Positions 1 through 7,482 of a stretch of DNA of 64,000 bases are shown piece by piece (positions within the stretch are counted from its first letter, which is position 1; each line of letters begins with the position of its first letter). A model generated the notes under the pieces. That model made no database searches and had not been told where the DNA came from. It worked only from the letters and a program-made list of their open reading frames with translations. Source of the DNA: Arthrobacter sp. CDRTa11 (lineage in GTDB: Bacteria > Actinomycetota > Actinomycetes > Actinomycetales > Micrococcaceae); contig NZ_CP044532.1 of assembly GCF_026427775.1 (NCBI RefSeq), positions 1,364,001-1,428,000 on the forward strand. The letters run 5' to 3'. A program made the translations under genes and the position numbers.

Positions 1-943
1 GGTGCGCCCAGACTGTCATGGACAGGGCGGCGATGGCGATGGTGGCGTACACCAGGCCCTTGTAGCCGAAAATCGGTTTGCGGCTGAAGACCGGGAAAAT
101 TTCGGACACGATGCCGAAGAACGGCAGCGCGATGATGTACACCTCGGGGTGGCCGAAGAACCAGAACAGGTGCTGCCAGAGTACGGCGCCGCCGTTGTTC
201 GGATCGTAGATGTGGGCGCCGAACCGCCGGTCAGCGCCGAGTCCGAACAGGGCTGCGGCCAGCGGCGGGAACGCCATGATCACCAGGATGGACGTGACCA
301 GGGCATTCCAGGTGAAGATGGGCATCCGCCACATGGTCATGCCGGGGGCGCGCATACAGATGATGGTGGTGATGAAGTTGACGGCGCCCAGGATGGTGCC
401 GAAGCCGGACAACGCCAGGCCGAACACCCACAGGTCCCCGCCGACGCCGGGGCTGAACGTTGTGTTGTTCAGCGGCGCATAGGCGAACCAGCCAAAGGAC
501 GCCGCGCCCTGGGGTGTGATGAATCCGGAGACGGCGATGGTCGAGCCGAAGAGGAAGAACCAGAATGCCAGGGCGTTCAGCCGCGGGAACGCGACGTCAG
601 GGGCGCCGATCTGCAGCGGCATGATGACGTTCGTGAACCCGGCGAAGAGCGGGGTGGCGAACATGAGCAGCATCATGGTGCCGTGCATGGTGAACAGCTG
701 GTTGTACTGCTCCTTGGTCTGCAGGATCTGCATGCCAGGTTCGTAAAGCTCAGCCCGGATGAGCAGGGCCATCACCCCGGCCATCATAAAGAACACAAAC
801 GACGCGATCAGGTACATGTACCCGATGACCTTGTGGTCTGTGGAGGTAACCCAAGTGACGATGAGGCTGCCTTTGCGCCGCGGTACCACCGCGGGTGATG
901 CCGTGGCGGCTACCCCTTCAGATGATTGTCCTGTGATGGCCAA
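1..943 (-). CDS. ctaD: Cytochrome c oxidase (aa3) subunit I, 5' part
   Basis: Membrane haem-copper subunit of the terminal oxidase, which reduces O2 and pumps protons. The reverse strand reads without a stop from a TTG at 943 to the window edge (314 codons), so the gene is cut at its 3' end. Start choice: GAGGTGA lies about 5 nt upstream of the TTG, and no ATG occurs before the conserved block [10 protein letters not shown]. Visible signatures are the haem-ligand region [12 protein letters not shown] and the CuB site [14 protein letters not shown], with the His and the cross-linked Tyr in place. Hydrophobic helices match the first half of the usual 550-580 residues. It is transcribed away from the gluconate locus. 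The family is certain; the start is well supported. Confidence 0.96.
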   Translation of the reverse strand, partial: MAITGQSSEGVAATASPAVVPRRKGSLIVTWVTSTDHKVIGYMYLIASFVFFMMAGVMALLIRAELYEPGMQILQTKEQYNQLFTMHGTMMLLMFATPLFAGFTNVIMPLQIGAPDVAFPRLNALAFWFFLFGSTIAVSGFITPQGAASFGWFAYAPLNNTTFSPGVGGDLWVFGLALSGFGTILGAVNFITTIICMRAPGMTMWRMPIFTWNALVTSILVIMAFPPLAAALFGLGADRRFGAHIYDPNNGGAVLWQHLFWFFGHPEVYIIALPFFGIVSEIFPVFSRKPIFGYKGLVYATIAIAALSMTVWAH

Positions 944-1002
944 TTTTTCACCTCGTCCGGACGGTGCCTATGGGCCCGTGTGCATGAGCCCCCTCATCAG
1001 CC

Positions 1003-1017
1003 CGGAATAACATTCCG
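1003..1017. promoter_or_regulatory. Inverted repeat upstream of ctaD
   Basis: CGGAAT-AAC-ATTCCG is a perfect 6+3+6 inverted repeat about 60 nt upstream of the ctaD start, in the gap between ctaD and gntR. It could be an operator for the oxidase operon or a small hairpin in its leader. No regulator can be named. Confidence 0.35.
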
Positions 1018-1092
1018 AGGTCCTGATTTCCTTCAGGTTACCCATGAATGCCGCTCCGGGAAAGGGTTTCAGGGGTGCACGCGGAGGGGTTC

Positions 1093-1827
1093 TTAGGGCA
1101 GCCCCATCGCGTTCCGCACTTCGTCCAGGATGTGGTGCATGGCGGTCTCGGCGGTGGTCGCGTCACCGCGGGCGACGGCGGCGGCAACATCCTCGTGCGC
1201 CTGAAGTGCTTCGTCCCGTGGCCTGAACGGCATCAGGCCCTGCTTCGTCCGGCTGGTCAGGACCTCGGCCACCATCCCTTCTAGGGCAGTGAACATTTCG
1301 TTGCCGCAACTCTGCAGCAGCAGGCAGTGGAATTGGATATCGGCGGCCAGGAACGCCTCCAGCTCCCCGGCTTCGCCCAGGCGCCTCAGCTCGGCGGCAA
1401 GGGCAGTCAGTTTGGCGCGCTCCGCCGCGCTGGCACGGCGGGCAGCCCCGGCCGCGGCGATGGGTTCGACGGCGATCCGCAACTCCGTGAGGCTGCTGTA
1501 CTGTTCCGCCCGGCTGTCGGAGGCAAGGCGCCAGCGCACCAGCTTGGGGTCAAAAACATTCCACAGCGCCCGCTCCTGGACCACAATGCCAACGCGGCGC
1601 CGCGAGTAGACGAGGTTCATCGACTCCAAAACCTTCATGGTGTCGCGCGCGACGGTCCGGGAAACCCCATACTCCTGCTGAAGCGTGTCCAAGGTGAGGC
1701 GGCTGCCTGGCGGGAGGCTGCCGGAAGCGATGGCAACGCCTACCGCCTCAAGAACGCGTCCCTGCATCGCGGGGGAAGCCCCGCCGTCGTCCGCTTCATC
1801 CGCGGGCCCAACTGTCGCCGTCGACAT
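1093..1827 (-). CDS. gntR: GntR/FadR-family regulator (FCD), probable gluconate repressor
   Basis: DNA-binding transcription factor of 244 residues. A winged helix-turn-helix occupies about residues 20-90 (TLDTLQQEYGVSRTVARDTM). An FCD effector domain follows at about 100-235; its candidate metal/ligand residues are an Asp and His in ADIQFHCLL, a His in QAHEDV and a His pair in MHHIL. It is divergent from gluconokinase and gluconate permease, so local control by gluconate or 6-phosphogluconate is the natural inference. Three operator-like inverted repeats lie in the shared upstream region. Length and domain order are normal for the FadR subfamily. The family is secure; the ligand is inferred from neighbours. 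Confidence 0.88.
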   Translation of the reverse strand: MSTATVGPADEADDGGASPAMQGRVLEAVGVAIASGSLPPGSRLTLDTLQQEYGVSRTVARDTMKVLESMNLVYSRRRVGIVVQERALWNVFDPKLVRWRLASDSRAEQYSSLTELRIAVEPIAAAGAARRASAAERAKLTALAAELRRLGEAGELEAFLAADIQFHCLLLQSCGNEMFTALEGMVAEVLTSRTKQGLMPFRPRDEALQAHEDVAAAVARGDATTAETAMHHILDEVRNAMGLP

Positions 1828-1882
1828 TTTGCTGCCTCCATCCGCGCTCGAGGCGCCCTCTCATCATAGGCAATATGACGAA

Positions 1883-1939
1883 AAGGTATGACTTGTGACA
1901 CTCAAAGATAGTATCTATCGCGATGAAAGGTGATACCTT
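1883..1939. promoter_or_regulatory. Probable GntR operator cluster between gntR and gntK
   Basis: Three repeats lie in 57 nt. 1927-1939 is a perfect palindrome AAGGT-GAT-ACCTT. 1883-1895 (AAGGTATGACTTG) resembles the reverse complement of the first (AAGGTATCACCTT). 1907-1919 is GATAG-TAT-CTATC, a perfect 5+3+5 repeat. They sit in the divergent promoter region, about 85-140 nt upstream of the gntK start. The first two look like copies of one site bound by the adjacent FCD regulator; the third could be a separate site. Confidence 0.6.
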
Positions 1940-2024
1940 ATCTCCAGTGCACTCGCCTGCTATCCAGACGGCAGTGCACGTGAGCTTCTTCACTAAGCCA
2001 AAGACGTCTTCTTCGGAGGTAAAC

Positions 2025-2552
2025 ATGCAGTATCCAGCCACGCACCTGGTGGTGATGGGGGTAGCCGGTTCCGGCAAGTCCACCATCGCTGCGGCCCTTT
2101 CCCAGCAACTGGGCTGGGCCTGCGCCGAGGCGGACGAATTCCACCCGCAGGCCAACATCAACAAGATGAGCCAGGGGATTCCCCTGCAGGATGAGGACCG
2201 CTGGCCGTGGCTCCAGGAGATCCGGGACTGGATGACCGCCCAGGCTCAAAGTGGCCAGTGCACCGTACTTACGTGTTCGGCCCTCAGGAAGAGCTACCGG
2301 GACCTGCTGGCCGAGGCTGAAGGCCGAGTCCTGTTCCTGCACCTGCATGGTGAAGCTGACCTGATTGGCCAGCGGATGCAGGGGCGCGAAGGCCACTTTA
2401 TGCCGCCCACGCTCCTGCCCAGCCAGCTGGCGACGCTGGAACCGCTCAGCCCGGAGGAACTTGCCCAGGGAAGCCTCCGCCTGGATATTTCCAAATCCCC
2501 GGAAGAGCTGGTCCAGACCATCCTCGCCGCGCTCAGGCTCCCGGCCGCCTGA
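2025..2552 (+). CDS. gntK: Gluconokinase
   Basis: Phosphorylates D-gluconate with ATP to 6-phosphogluconate, the entry to the pentose phosphate pathway; cytoplasmic. The 175-residue protein has the Walker A loop GVAGSGKST at residues 12-20, the ADEFHPQANINKMSQG block typical of GntK, and TCSALRKSYRDLLR-like and REGHFMP segments. The frame is open back to 1923, but the ATG at 2025 is preferred: a GGAGG sequence stands about 5 nt before it and homology begins there. The transporter gene follows after 61 nt, probably in one operon repressed by the divergent GntR. Length and motifs are typical for the family. Confidence 0.95.
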   Translation: MQYPATHLVVMGVAGSGKSTIAAALSQQLGWACAEADEFHPQANINKMSQGIPLQDEDRWPWLQEIRDWMTAQAQSGQCTVLTCSALRKSYRDLLAEAEGRVLFLHLHGEADLIGQRMQGREGHFMPPTLLPSQLATLEPLSPEELAQGSLRLDISKSPEELVQTILAALRLPAA

Positions 2553-2613
2553 CCGGCCTCTTTTCCCAAACACGACTTTCCCCGATTTGTTTCAGCTGTT
2601 TCAAAGGAGAACC

Positions 2614-4017
2614 ATGACCATCGAAGGTTGGACTCAAACGATGGGCGCAGCGCCCTTGCTGCTCATCGCGGCGGCCGCAATAGGCGTCCTGCTGTTCCTG
2701 ATCATCAGGCTTCGCATGCATGCCCTCATCGCCCTGATTGTGGTCAGCCTCGCCACGGCTTTCGCCACAGGAATCCCCGCCAACCAGGTGGTGCCGGTGC
2801 TGATCAATGGCTTCGGCACCACTCTGGGCACCGTGGCGCTCCTGGTGGGCCTGGGCGCCATGCTGGGCCGCATCGTGGAGACCAGCGGCGGGGCGAAGGT
2901 CCTGGCCGACTACCTGATCGGCGTCTTCGGTGAAAAGCGTGCCCCGTTCGCCCTTGGCCTGGCCTCGCTGATCTTCGGCTTCCCCATCTTCTTCGACGCC
3001 GGCCTGGTGGTGATGCTGCCCGTGGTCTTTGCGGTGGCCCACCGCCTGGGCGGGGGAGTGCTGCGCTTCGGCCTTCCGGCGGCCGGCGCCTTCTCGGTAA
3101 TGCACATCTTCCTGCCGCCGCACCCGGGACCCGTCTCCGCTGCCGCATTCTTTGACGCGAACATCGGCCTGGTCATGATCGCCGGCCTCATCACCGCCAT
3201 CCCCACCTGGTATGTGACCGCCTACCTCTACGGCCTGTACACCGGCAAGAAGCTGGTCCTTCCCGTGCCTGAAATCCTGGGCCACGCCAGCGCGGAAGCC
3301 GAGTCGCACCCGCCGCGCTTCCGCACCATCATCGGCCTGCTGCTCCTGCCCCTGGTCCTGATCTTCATCAACACCGGCCTGAACACCCTTGCCTCCTCCG
3401 GCGTGCTGTCCGAGGCCGTCAAGAACGAGCAGTGGTTCCAGATCCTGCGCACCATCGGCGAAACCCCTGTGGCGCTGCTGATCGCGGTCCTGGTGGCCAT
3501 GTACGTCCTCGGCGCCCGGCGCGGAACTGCCAACGGCGCACTGGAGAAGCTGCTGGAGTCTTCACTGGGCCCTGTCTGCTCGGTCATCCTCATCACCGGG
3601 GCCGGCGGAATGTTCGGCGGCGTGCTGCGGGCCTCCGGCATCGGCGATGCCCTGGCCGACGTACTCGGCAACCTCGGCATCCCGCTGATCCTGGCCGGCT
3701 TCCTGATCTCAGCCATCCTGCGCATCGCCCAGGGTTCAGCCACCGTGGCCCTGACCACCACTGCAGGGCTGATCGCCCCGGCCGTTGCTTTGGCAGGCCT
3801 CAACGGCATGCAGGTTGCAGCCCTTGTTATCGCCGTGGCCGCAGGATCCGTGGTGGTCTCGCACGTCAACGACTCCGGCTTCTGGCTGGTGGGCCGCTTC
3901 TTCGGCATGGATGTCAAGACCACGCTGAAGACCTGGACCGTGATGGAAACCCTGATCGGCGTGATGGGCTTCGGCATCGCGGCCATGATCTTCCTGCTGG
4001 CCGGGGTGGCTGGGTAG
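2614..4017 (+). CDS. gntP: Gluconate:H+ symporter, GntP family
   Basis: Inner-membrane permease of 467 residues that imports gluconate for GntK. About 12-14 hydrophobic helices are visible. GntP-type signatures include GFPIFFDAGLVVMLP, the motif HIFLPPHPGPV and the C-terminal SHVNDSGFWLVGRFF. The ATG at 2614 follows AAAGGAGA with good spacing; the reading frame stays open far upstream only because it overlaps gntK in another frame. Together with gntK it forms a two-gene gluconate uptake operon. Other GntP substrates (idonate, glycerate) cannot be excluded, but the kinase neighbour favours gluconate. Confidence 0.94.
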   Translation: MTIEGWTQTMGAAPLLLIAAAAIGVLLFLIIRLRMHALIALIVVSLATAFATGIPANQVVPVLINGFGTTLGTVALLVGLGAMLGRIVETSGGAKVLADYLIGVFGEKRAPFALGLASLIFGFPIFFDAGLVVMLPVVFAVAHRLGGGVLRFGLPAAGAFSVMHIFLPPHPGPVSAAAFFDANIGLVMIAGLITAIPTWYVTAYLYGLYTGKKLVLPVPEILGHASAEAESHPPRFRTIIGLLLLPLVLIFINTGLNTLASSGVLSEAVKNEQWFQILRTIGETPVALLIAVLVAMYVLGARRGTANGALEKLLESSLGPVCSVILITGAGGMFGGVLRASGIGDALADVLGNLGIPLILAGFLISAILRIAQGSATVALTTTAGLIAPAVALAGLNGMQVAALVIAVAAGSVVVSHVNDSGFWLVGRFFGMDVKTTLKTWTVMETLIGVMGFGIAAMIFLLAGVAG

Positions 4018-4040
4018 CCGCTGCCCTCAGCTGCTCACGC

Positions 4041-4097
4041 CGAACTGGCAGCAAATGACCGCAAACCAGGGATTTGAGGTCATTTGCTGCCAGTTCG
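4041..4097. repeat. 57-nt perfect palindrome (20-bp arms) between convergent genes
   Basis: Left arm 4041-4060 begins CGAACTGGCAGC and the right arm 4078-4097 is its exact reverse complement, with a 17-nt loop. It lies between the 3' ends of gntP and the TfoX-like gene. A bidirectional terminator is possible, but there is no clear T-run. The size and the 3'-end position resemble the 62-nt palindromes elsewhere in the window, although the sequence differs apart from an AACT at the outer edge. Confidence 0.7.
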
Positions 4098-4119
4098 CGA
4101 AGCAGGTTTTCGGGCCTGG

Positions 4120-4506
4120 CTACTTGCGGGGCGCGCGGGGCTTGGGTTCCTTGGGTTCCTTGGGCGGGAGGTCCGCCACGTACTCGAACGCCTTCTCCAC
4201 CCAGGCGCGTACCCGGGCGTCATCGCCGTCGCCTTCGGCGTTCCACACTTCCGGCAGGCCGACGTAGCCGCCCATGGGACGTTCCACCGGCCCGAACGGG
4301 ACGGTCCGCTCTGTACTTTCAAGCTCCGTGCGGTCTTCGCTGGAGAGGCGAACGCCGATGGTGGGGCCGAACAGTCCTGCAAACATGTTGCCGTTCACGA
4401 AGGCGCCGAGGTTGCCGAACATCGGTTTGACCACCACGTCCGGCCTGTCCGGCACCACCGACCGGAAGCGCTCCTTGTCAGCCTCTGACGGTTTGGGCAT
4501 CTCCAT
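4120..4506 (-). CDS. TfoX/Sxy N-terminal domain protein
   Basis: Small cytoplasmic protein of 128 residues made of one TfoX-N domain: the KPMFGNLGAFVNGNMFAGLF stretch near residues 26-45 is the family's MFG signature, followed by a conserved RLS..DR segment and a GGYVGLP block. The C-terminus is a Lys/Pro tail (PPKEPKEPK). The TfoX C-terminal domain of competence regulators is absent, so a Sxy-type competence role should not be assumed; such single-domain proteins are common in actinobacteria with no known function. The start ATG at 4506 has GGAGGAGAC upstream. No neighbour hints at a function. Confidence 0.82.
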   Translation of the reverse strand: MEMPKPSEADKERFRSVVPDRPDVVVKPMFGNLGAFVNGNMFAGLFGPTIGVRLSSEDRTELESTERTVPFGPVERPMGGYVGLPEVWNAEGDGDDARVRAWVEKAFEYVADLPPKEPKEPKPRAPRK

Positions 4507-4619
4507 GGTGGTCTCCTCCGGTTGCAGGGGAATGCAGATCTGAGTGCAGGATATGCCCGCTACGCCATCCGGTACAGATCGGGCACTGCCGAATTGCCCT
4601 CCCGCTTTGGGTTGCGGGT

Positions 4620-5096
4620 TTAGCCGTCGTTGCCCTGTGGTTTCGCGGACATTCGGGTTGCATTCAGGACGTCCTGAAGTGTCTGCAATGCTGCTTCAAA
4701 CCTCTGTTCCCCTGCGTACATGCCCCAGAGCTGCTCCAGTTCCTTCACCTTGTCTGATGCCTCGTGCAGAAGCCGCAGTCCCCGGGCGGTGGGGAAGATC
4801 AACTTTGCCCTGGCATCGGCCGGATCCGGCCGGCGCTCCAGATACCCCATCTTCTGCATCTCGTTGACCAGTTCGGACGTTGCGGCCAGGCTCAGCTGTG
4901 CGCGTGCGGCCAAGGCTGTCAGCCGTATTCCCTTGGTCCCAATGTTCCCTGTGATCTGGAGGTGGGCGGGACGGAGGTCGCCGTAGCCATGGGATTCGGC
5001 CTCAGCCAGAAGCTCGCGACGGAACTCCGACAGCAGGCGGACCAATAGCTGGCCCACGGGAAGCCTGTGCGGATGCAAATCTCTTGACGGCGGCAT
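4620..5096 (-). CDS. MarR-family transcriptional regulator
   Basis: Winged-helix repressor of about 158 residues. The HTH lies around RLTALAARAQLSLAATSELVNEM and the wing at YLERRPDPADARAKLIF, the standard MarR D-x-R pattern. The ATG at 5096 is chosen because homology begins with PPSRDLHPHRLP; a GTG at 5102 is nearly equivalent, and the longer open frame to 5312 runs through the divergent promoter and is unlikely to be used. No clear ribosome binding site is seen. It faces an alpha/beta hydrolase gene across an 88-nt gap with a perfect palindrome, a common MarR-plus-target arrangement. Confidence 0.87.
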   Translation of the reverse strand: MPPSRDLHPHRLPVGQLLVRLLSEFRRELLAEAESHGYGDLRPAHLQITGNIGTKGIRLTALAARAQLSLAATSELVNEMQKMGYLERRPDPADARAKLIFPTARGLRLLHEASDKVKELEQLWGMYAGEQRFEAALQTLQDVLNATRMSAKPQGNDG

Positions 5097-5124
5097 GTCC
5101 ACGGAGGAGACTTTATCCCATAAG

Positions 5125-5139
5125 CTTCGGATTCCGAAG
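5125..5139. promoter_or_regulatory. Palindromic operator for the MarR/hydrolase pair
   Basis: CTTCGGA-T-TCCGAAG is a perfect 15-bp inverted repeat in the divergent gap. Its size and place fit the binding site of the adjacent MarR dimer, which would then control both its own gene and the hydrolase. Confidence 0.6.
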
Positions 5140-5184
5140 TAAATCACGGCAAGCAAATCACAGCAGAGGCCATTGGAGGATGGG

Positions 5185-6024
5185 ATGCATCTGGACATTT
5201 CCCCGACCATGATCGACACCACGCTTGGTCCTCTCATGGTCCGCCGCAGAGGATCCGGCCAGCCGGCGCTTTTATGGCACAGCCTGTTTGTTGATTCCAG
5301 TACTTTCGCCAACGTCGTTGACAGCCTGGGTCAGGAGAGGGAACTCATTTTGCTGGACGGTCCCGGGCATGGTGGCAGTCCCGGGCCGCGGCGCCCCTAC
5401 TCCCTGGTGGAGTGTGCCGTCGCTGCAAACCAAATCCTGGATGCCTTGGGCATCCCTGGCCCTGTCGATTGGGTGGGTAACGCCTGGGGAGGGCATGTGG
5501 GAATCGTCTTCGCAGATACTTTCCCAGCCCGCTGCCGGACCCTCACCACGATCGGCTCACCCCCTTATCCGCTTTCCCGATCCGAGCGCCTGCAGATTGT
5601 TCCCATGGTGTACGCCTACCGGATCCTGGGCCCGGCCCCGTTCACAGGTGGCATCGCGAATGCGTTGGGAGGCAAAGGCGTTTCGAAGTCAGCACCGCAG
5701 GCCGCAGCGGCAGTGGCGGAGGCCTTCCGCAGGGGCAGCCGGCGTGACAAATATTGGGCCATGCAATCCGTTATGCTGCGCCGGCCGGACCTTCGCCCTG
5801 TCCTGGCCCGGCTGCAGGTCCCCACGCTGGTGCTGGTAGGCCGGAACGATCCCATGAACGACGCTGCGGAGGCAGAGCGTGCAGCCCGAAGTGTGCGCGA
5901 CGGACGCTTCTCCGTGGTCACCGGCGCCGGTCATGTTGCCCCGCTTCTGATCGAACCGGGCGAAGTGACGCGGCACATCCTGGCGTTCTGGTCGGAGAGC
6001 CGCAACCAGAGGGCCGCAGCATGA
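5185..6024 (+). CDS. Alpha/beta-hydrolase fold protein without the nucleophilic serine
   Basis: 279 residues with the alpha/beta-hydrolase plan: an early WHSLFVDSSTF segment, LLDGPGHGGS at 57-65, the nucleophile elbow, an Asp in VLVGRNDPMND and a His in GAGHVAPLL. The elbow reads V-G-N-A-W-G-G, with Ala at residue 100 where Ser is expected (codon GCC, seen directly), so classic ester hydrolysis should be impossible. The start ATG at 5185 has GGAGG 5 nt upstream. It is divergent from a MarR gene and probably its target. It may be a non-catalytic binder, a cofactor-independent lyase-like enzyme, or a recent loss of function. No frameshift is visible. Confidence 0.88.
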   Translation: MHLDISPTMIDTTLGPLMVRRRGSGQPALLWHSLFVDSSTFANVVDSLGQERELILLDGPGHGGSPGPRRPYSLVECAVAANQILDALGIPGPVDWVGNAWGGHVGIVFADTFPARCRTLTTIGSPPYPLSRSERLQIVPMVYAYRILGPAPFTGGIANALGGKGVSKSAPQAAAAVAEAFRRGSRRDKYWAMQSVMLRRPDLRPVLARLQVPTLVLVGRNDPMNDAAEAERAARSVRDGRFSVVTGAGHVAPLLIEPGEVTRHILAFWSESRNQRAAA

Positions 6025-6101
6025 ATCTTCGCTGACCTTGGGGTTCGTGTGCAGTCCAGCCGAATCCTGGCCAGCGCTGCCGTGGGTCAGTCGCATGATG
6101 C

Positions 6102-6144
6102 AAAAGGTCCCCAGTAATGAAAGTTCGTCGATGGGGACCTTTTT
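6102..6144. terminator. Bidirectional intrinsic terminator
   Basis: AAAAGGTCCCC (6102-6112) pairs perfectly with GGGGACCTTTT (6133-6143) and a run of T follows. It serves the hydrolase gene on the + strand and, since the other side also ends in a T-run when read in reverse, the His-rich gene on the - strand. Confidence 0.85.
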
Positions 6145-6150
6145 GTGGAG

Positions 6151-6450
6151 TCAGTGCTCGTCGTAATGGCCTTCATGTTCGGCATGCCGGTGGCCGTCAT
6201 GGATGTAGTCAACGTGATCGCCGTGCTGCGCCGTTTCGTGGCTGCAGTCCGGGCCGCCGTGCTGGTGCTGGGCAGGCGTGTGCTCGGCCGGGTCGTCATG
6301 CTCGTCGTAGTGGCCTTCGTGTTCGGCGTGGCGGTGGCCGTCGTGGATGTAGTCAACGTGGTCGCCGTGCTGGACGGTGACGTGGGTGCAGTCGTCTCCG
6401 CCGTGCTGGTGGTCTGTAAGGGTGTGTTCAGCGTGGATTTCCTGGGTCAT
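6151..6450 (-). CDS. Histidine-rich small protein with an internal duplication, probable metal binder
   Basis: 99 residues, roughly one fifth His, plus many Asp and Glu. It is built from two nearly identical halves, each containing HGGxDC, a QHGDHVDYIHDGHRHAEH block and GHYDEH. There is no signal peptide or membrane segment. Proteins with this HVDYIHDGHRH motif occur in actinobacteria and are often labelled as zinc-transporter related only because of the His content; binding of Zn, Ni or Cu in the cytoplasm is an inference. The start ATG at 6450 has GAAGGAGA upstream. A perfect tandem 18-bp repeat lies 41-76 nt before the start and may be regulatory. Confidence 0.85.
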   Translation of the reverse strand: MTQEIHAEHTLTDHQHGGDDCTHVTVQHGDHVDYIHDGHRHAEHEGHYDEHDDPAEHTPAQHQHGGPDCSHETAQHGDHVDYIHDGHRHAEHEGHYDEH

Positions 6451-6490
6451 CTTTGCTCTCCTTCAGTGGGTGGAAACTTCCTGCCGTGAC

Positions 6491-6526
6491 TGCTTCTGCG
6501 GGACTTTGTGCTTCTGCGGGACTTTG
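6491..6526. repeat. Perfect tandem 18-bp repeat in the promoter of the His-rich gene
   Basis: TGCTTCTGCGGGACTTTG occurs twice head to tail (6491-6508 and 6509-6526), 41-76 nt upstream of the His-rich gene on the - strand. It could be a pair of regulator sites, for example for a metal sensor, or a replication-slippage duplication. Confidence 0.8.
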
Positions 6527-6680
6527 GATGGCCGTTCCCGCGTGTACGCCATCGTTCCACCCGGCATCTGATTTTGGCTAGGGCCGACAGGCGAGGAATG
6601 CGCCCTCTGCCAAAAGAGACCTGGGAGTCGTAGACTCCGACCAATCGCTATCCCCGCAGTCCTGATCGTGGAGGCCTCTG

Positions 6681-7349
6681 ATGAACACTCCGGATTCACG
6701 GTGGCGGCGTCTGCTCGGCCACGGACCCGGGCTACTGTGGGCCATGGTGGCCGGAGGTCTTCTCTGGATGGTCCATGGATACCTCCGGTTTCTGACGCCG
6801 CAGGGGCCGGACGCTGTGTGGCGGGAGGATCTGCAGTATTCGCAGATCCTCAGCACGCCACTTTTCCTGATGTACAGCCTGCCGGGCGTACTGGCCCTCC
6901 TGCTTTCTTCCTGGGCGGCCCTCTCCTTCCTGCCCACCTTGGCCACGGGACGCACTGGGCTGAGGCGCGCGGCCCGGATATTTGCGCTGCTGGCGTTTGT
7001 CTTCGGACTGGTGGCCGCCGTCGGCCAGGTGGTTCTGTTCGTTTCCCCGACAATCGGCGGGATCAGTTTTGGGGTTCCTTCACTGGGGCTGGCCCTGTTC
7101 CTTGCGGGGCTTGCTGCCGGCAGGGAAGGCGGCGCAGACGGCCGCGGACCACACAGATTCGTGGGGCTGTGGATGATGCTGTTGGGCGGGATCGGAATGC
7201 TCACCCTGCCAGTGCAGCCGCTGGTGTACGCGCTGGAACTGCTGCCTCTTACCTTCGCGACCGCCGTGTTTGCCCTGTTCGGCGCGGGCTGGATTGGGCT
7301 GGCTTTCACCCTCCGCACGGAAACGGCGCCTGCGGCCCAAACCCTCTAG
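6681..7349 (+). CDS. Hypothetical multi-pass membrane protein
   Basis: 222 residues with about six hydrophobic segments (for example LLWAMVAGGLLWMVHGYL, FLMYSLPGVLALLLSSWAAL and VFALFGAGWIGLAF). There are no recognisable catalytic motifs and I do not recognise the family. The ATG at 6681 has GGAGG about 7 nt upstream. The next gene (SDR) is 133 nt downstream with its own operator-like repeat, so co-transcription is not evident. The short Arg-rich N-terminus suggests an inside N-terminal end. Confidence 0.8.
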   Translation: MNTPDSRWRRLLGHGPGLLWAMVAGGLLWMVHGYLRFLTPQGPDAVWREDLQYSQILSTPLFLMYSLPGVLALLLSSWAALSFLPTLATGRTGLRRAARIFALLAFVFGLVAAVGQVVLFVSPTIGGISFGVPSLGLALFLAGLAAGREGGADGRGPHRFVGLWMMLLGGIGMLTLPVQPLVYALELLPLTFATAVFALFGAGWIGLAFTLRTETAPAAQTL

Positions 7350-7441
7350 CGCCACCTCTCAACCCGCTGAGCTAATCCAGCAGAACGCACCCAGCTCGGG
7401 AACACCGTCCGCCCCGCCGTCGTTGTGCCCAACGGCAGCCC

Positions 7442-7458
7442 ATCCGAAACCTTCGGAT
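7442..7458. promoter_or_regulatory. Inverted repeat before the SDR gene
   Basis: ATCCGAA-ACC-TTCGGAT is a perfect 7+3+7 repeat ending 24 nt upstream of the SDR start codon. It could be a regulator-binding site or a leader hairpin near the ribosome binding site. Confidence 0.45.
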
Positions 7459-7482
7459 CGATCCCCAACCAAAGGACACCCC

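Noticed and set aside
2365..2613. Upstream extension of the gntP frame into gntK
   Set aside because: It only runs through gntK in another frame; the ATG at 2614 has a proper ribosome binding site and starts the first helix.
4120..4506. TfoX-like protein as a competence regulator
   Set aside because: Only the N-terminal domain is present and no competence genes are nearby.
6151..6450. His-rich protein as a zinc transporter permease
   Set aside because: That label occurs in annotations of similar proteins, but there is no membrane segment.
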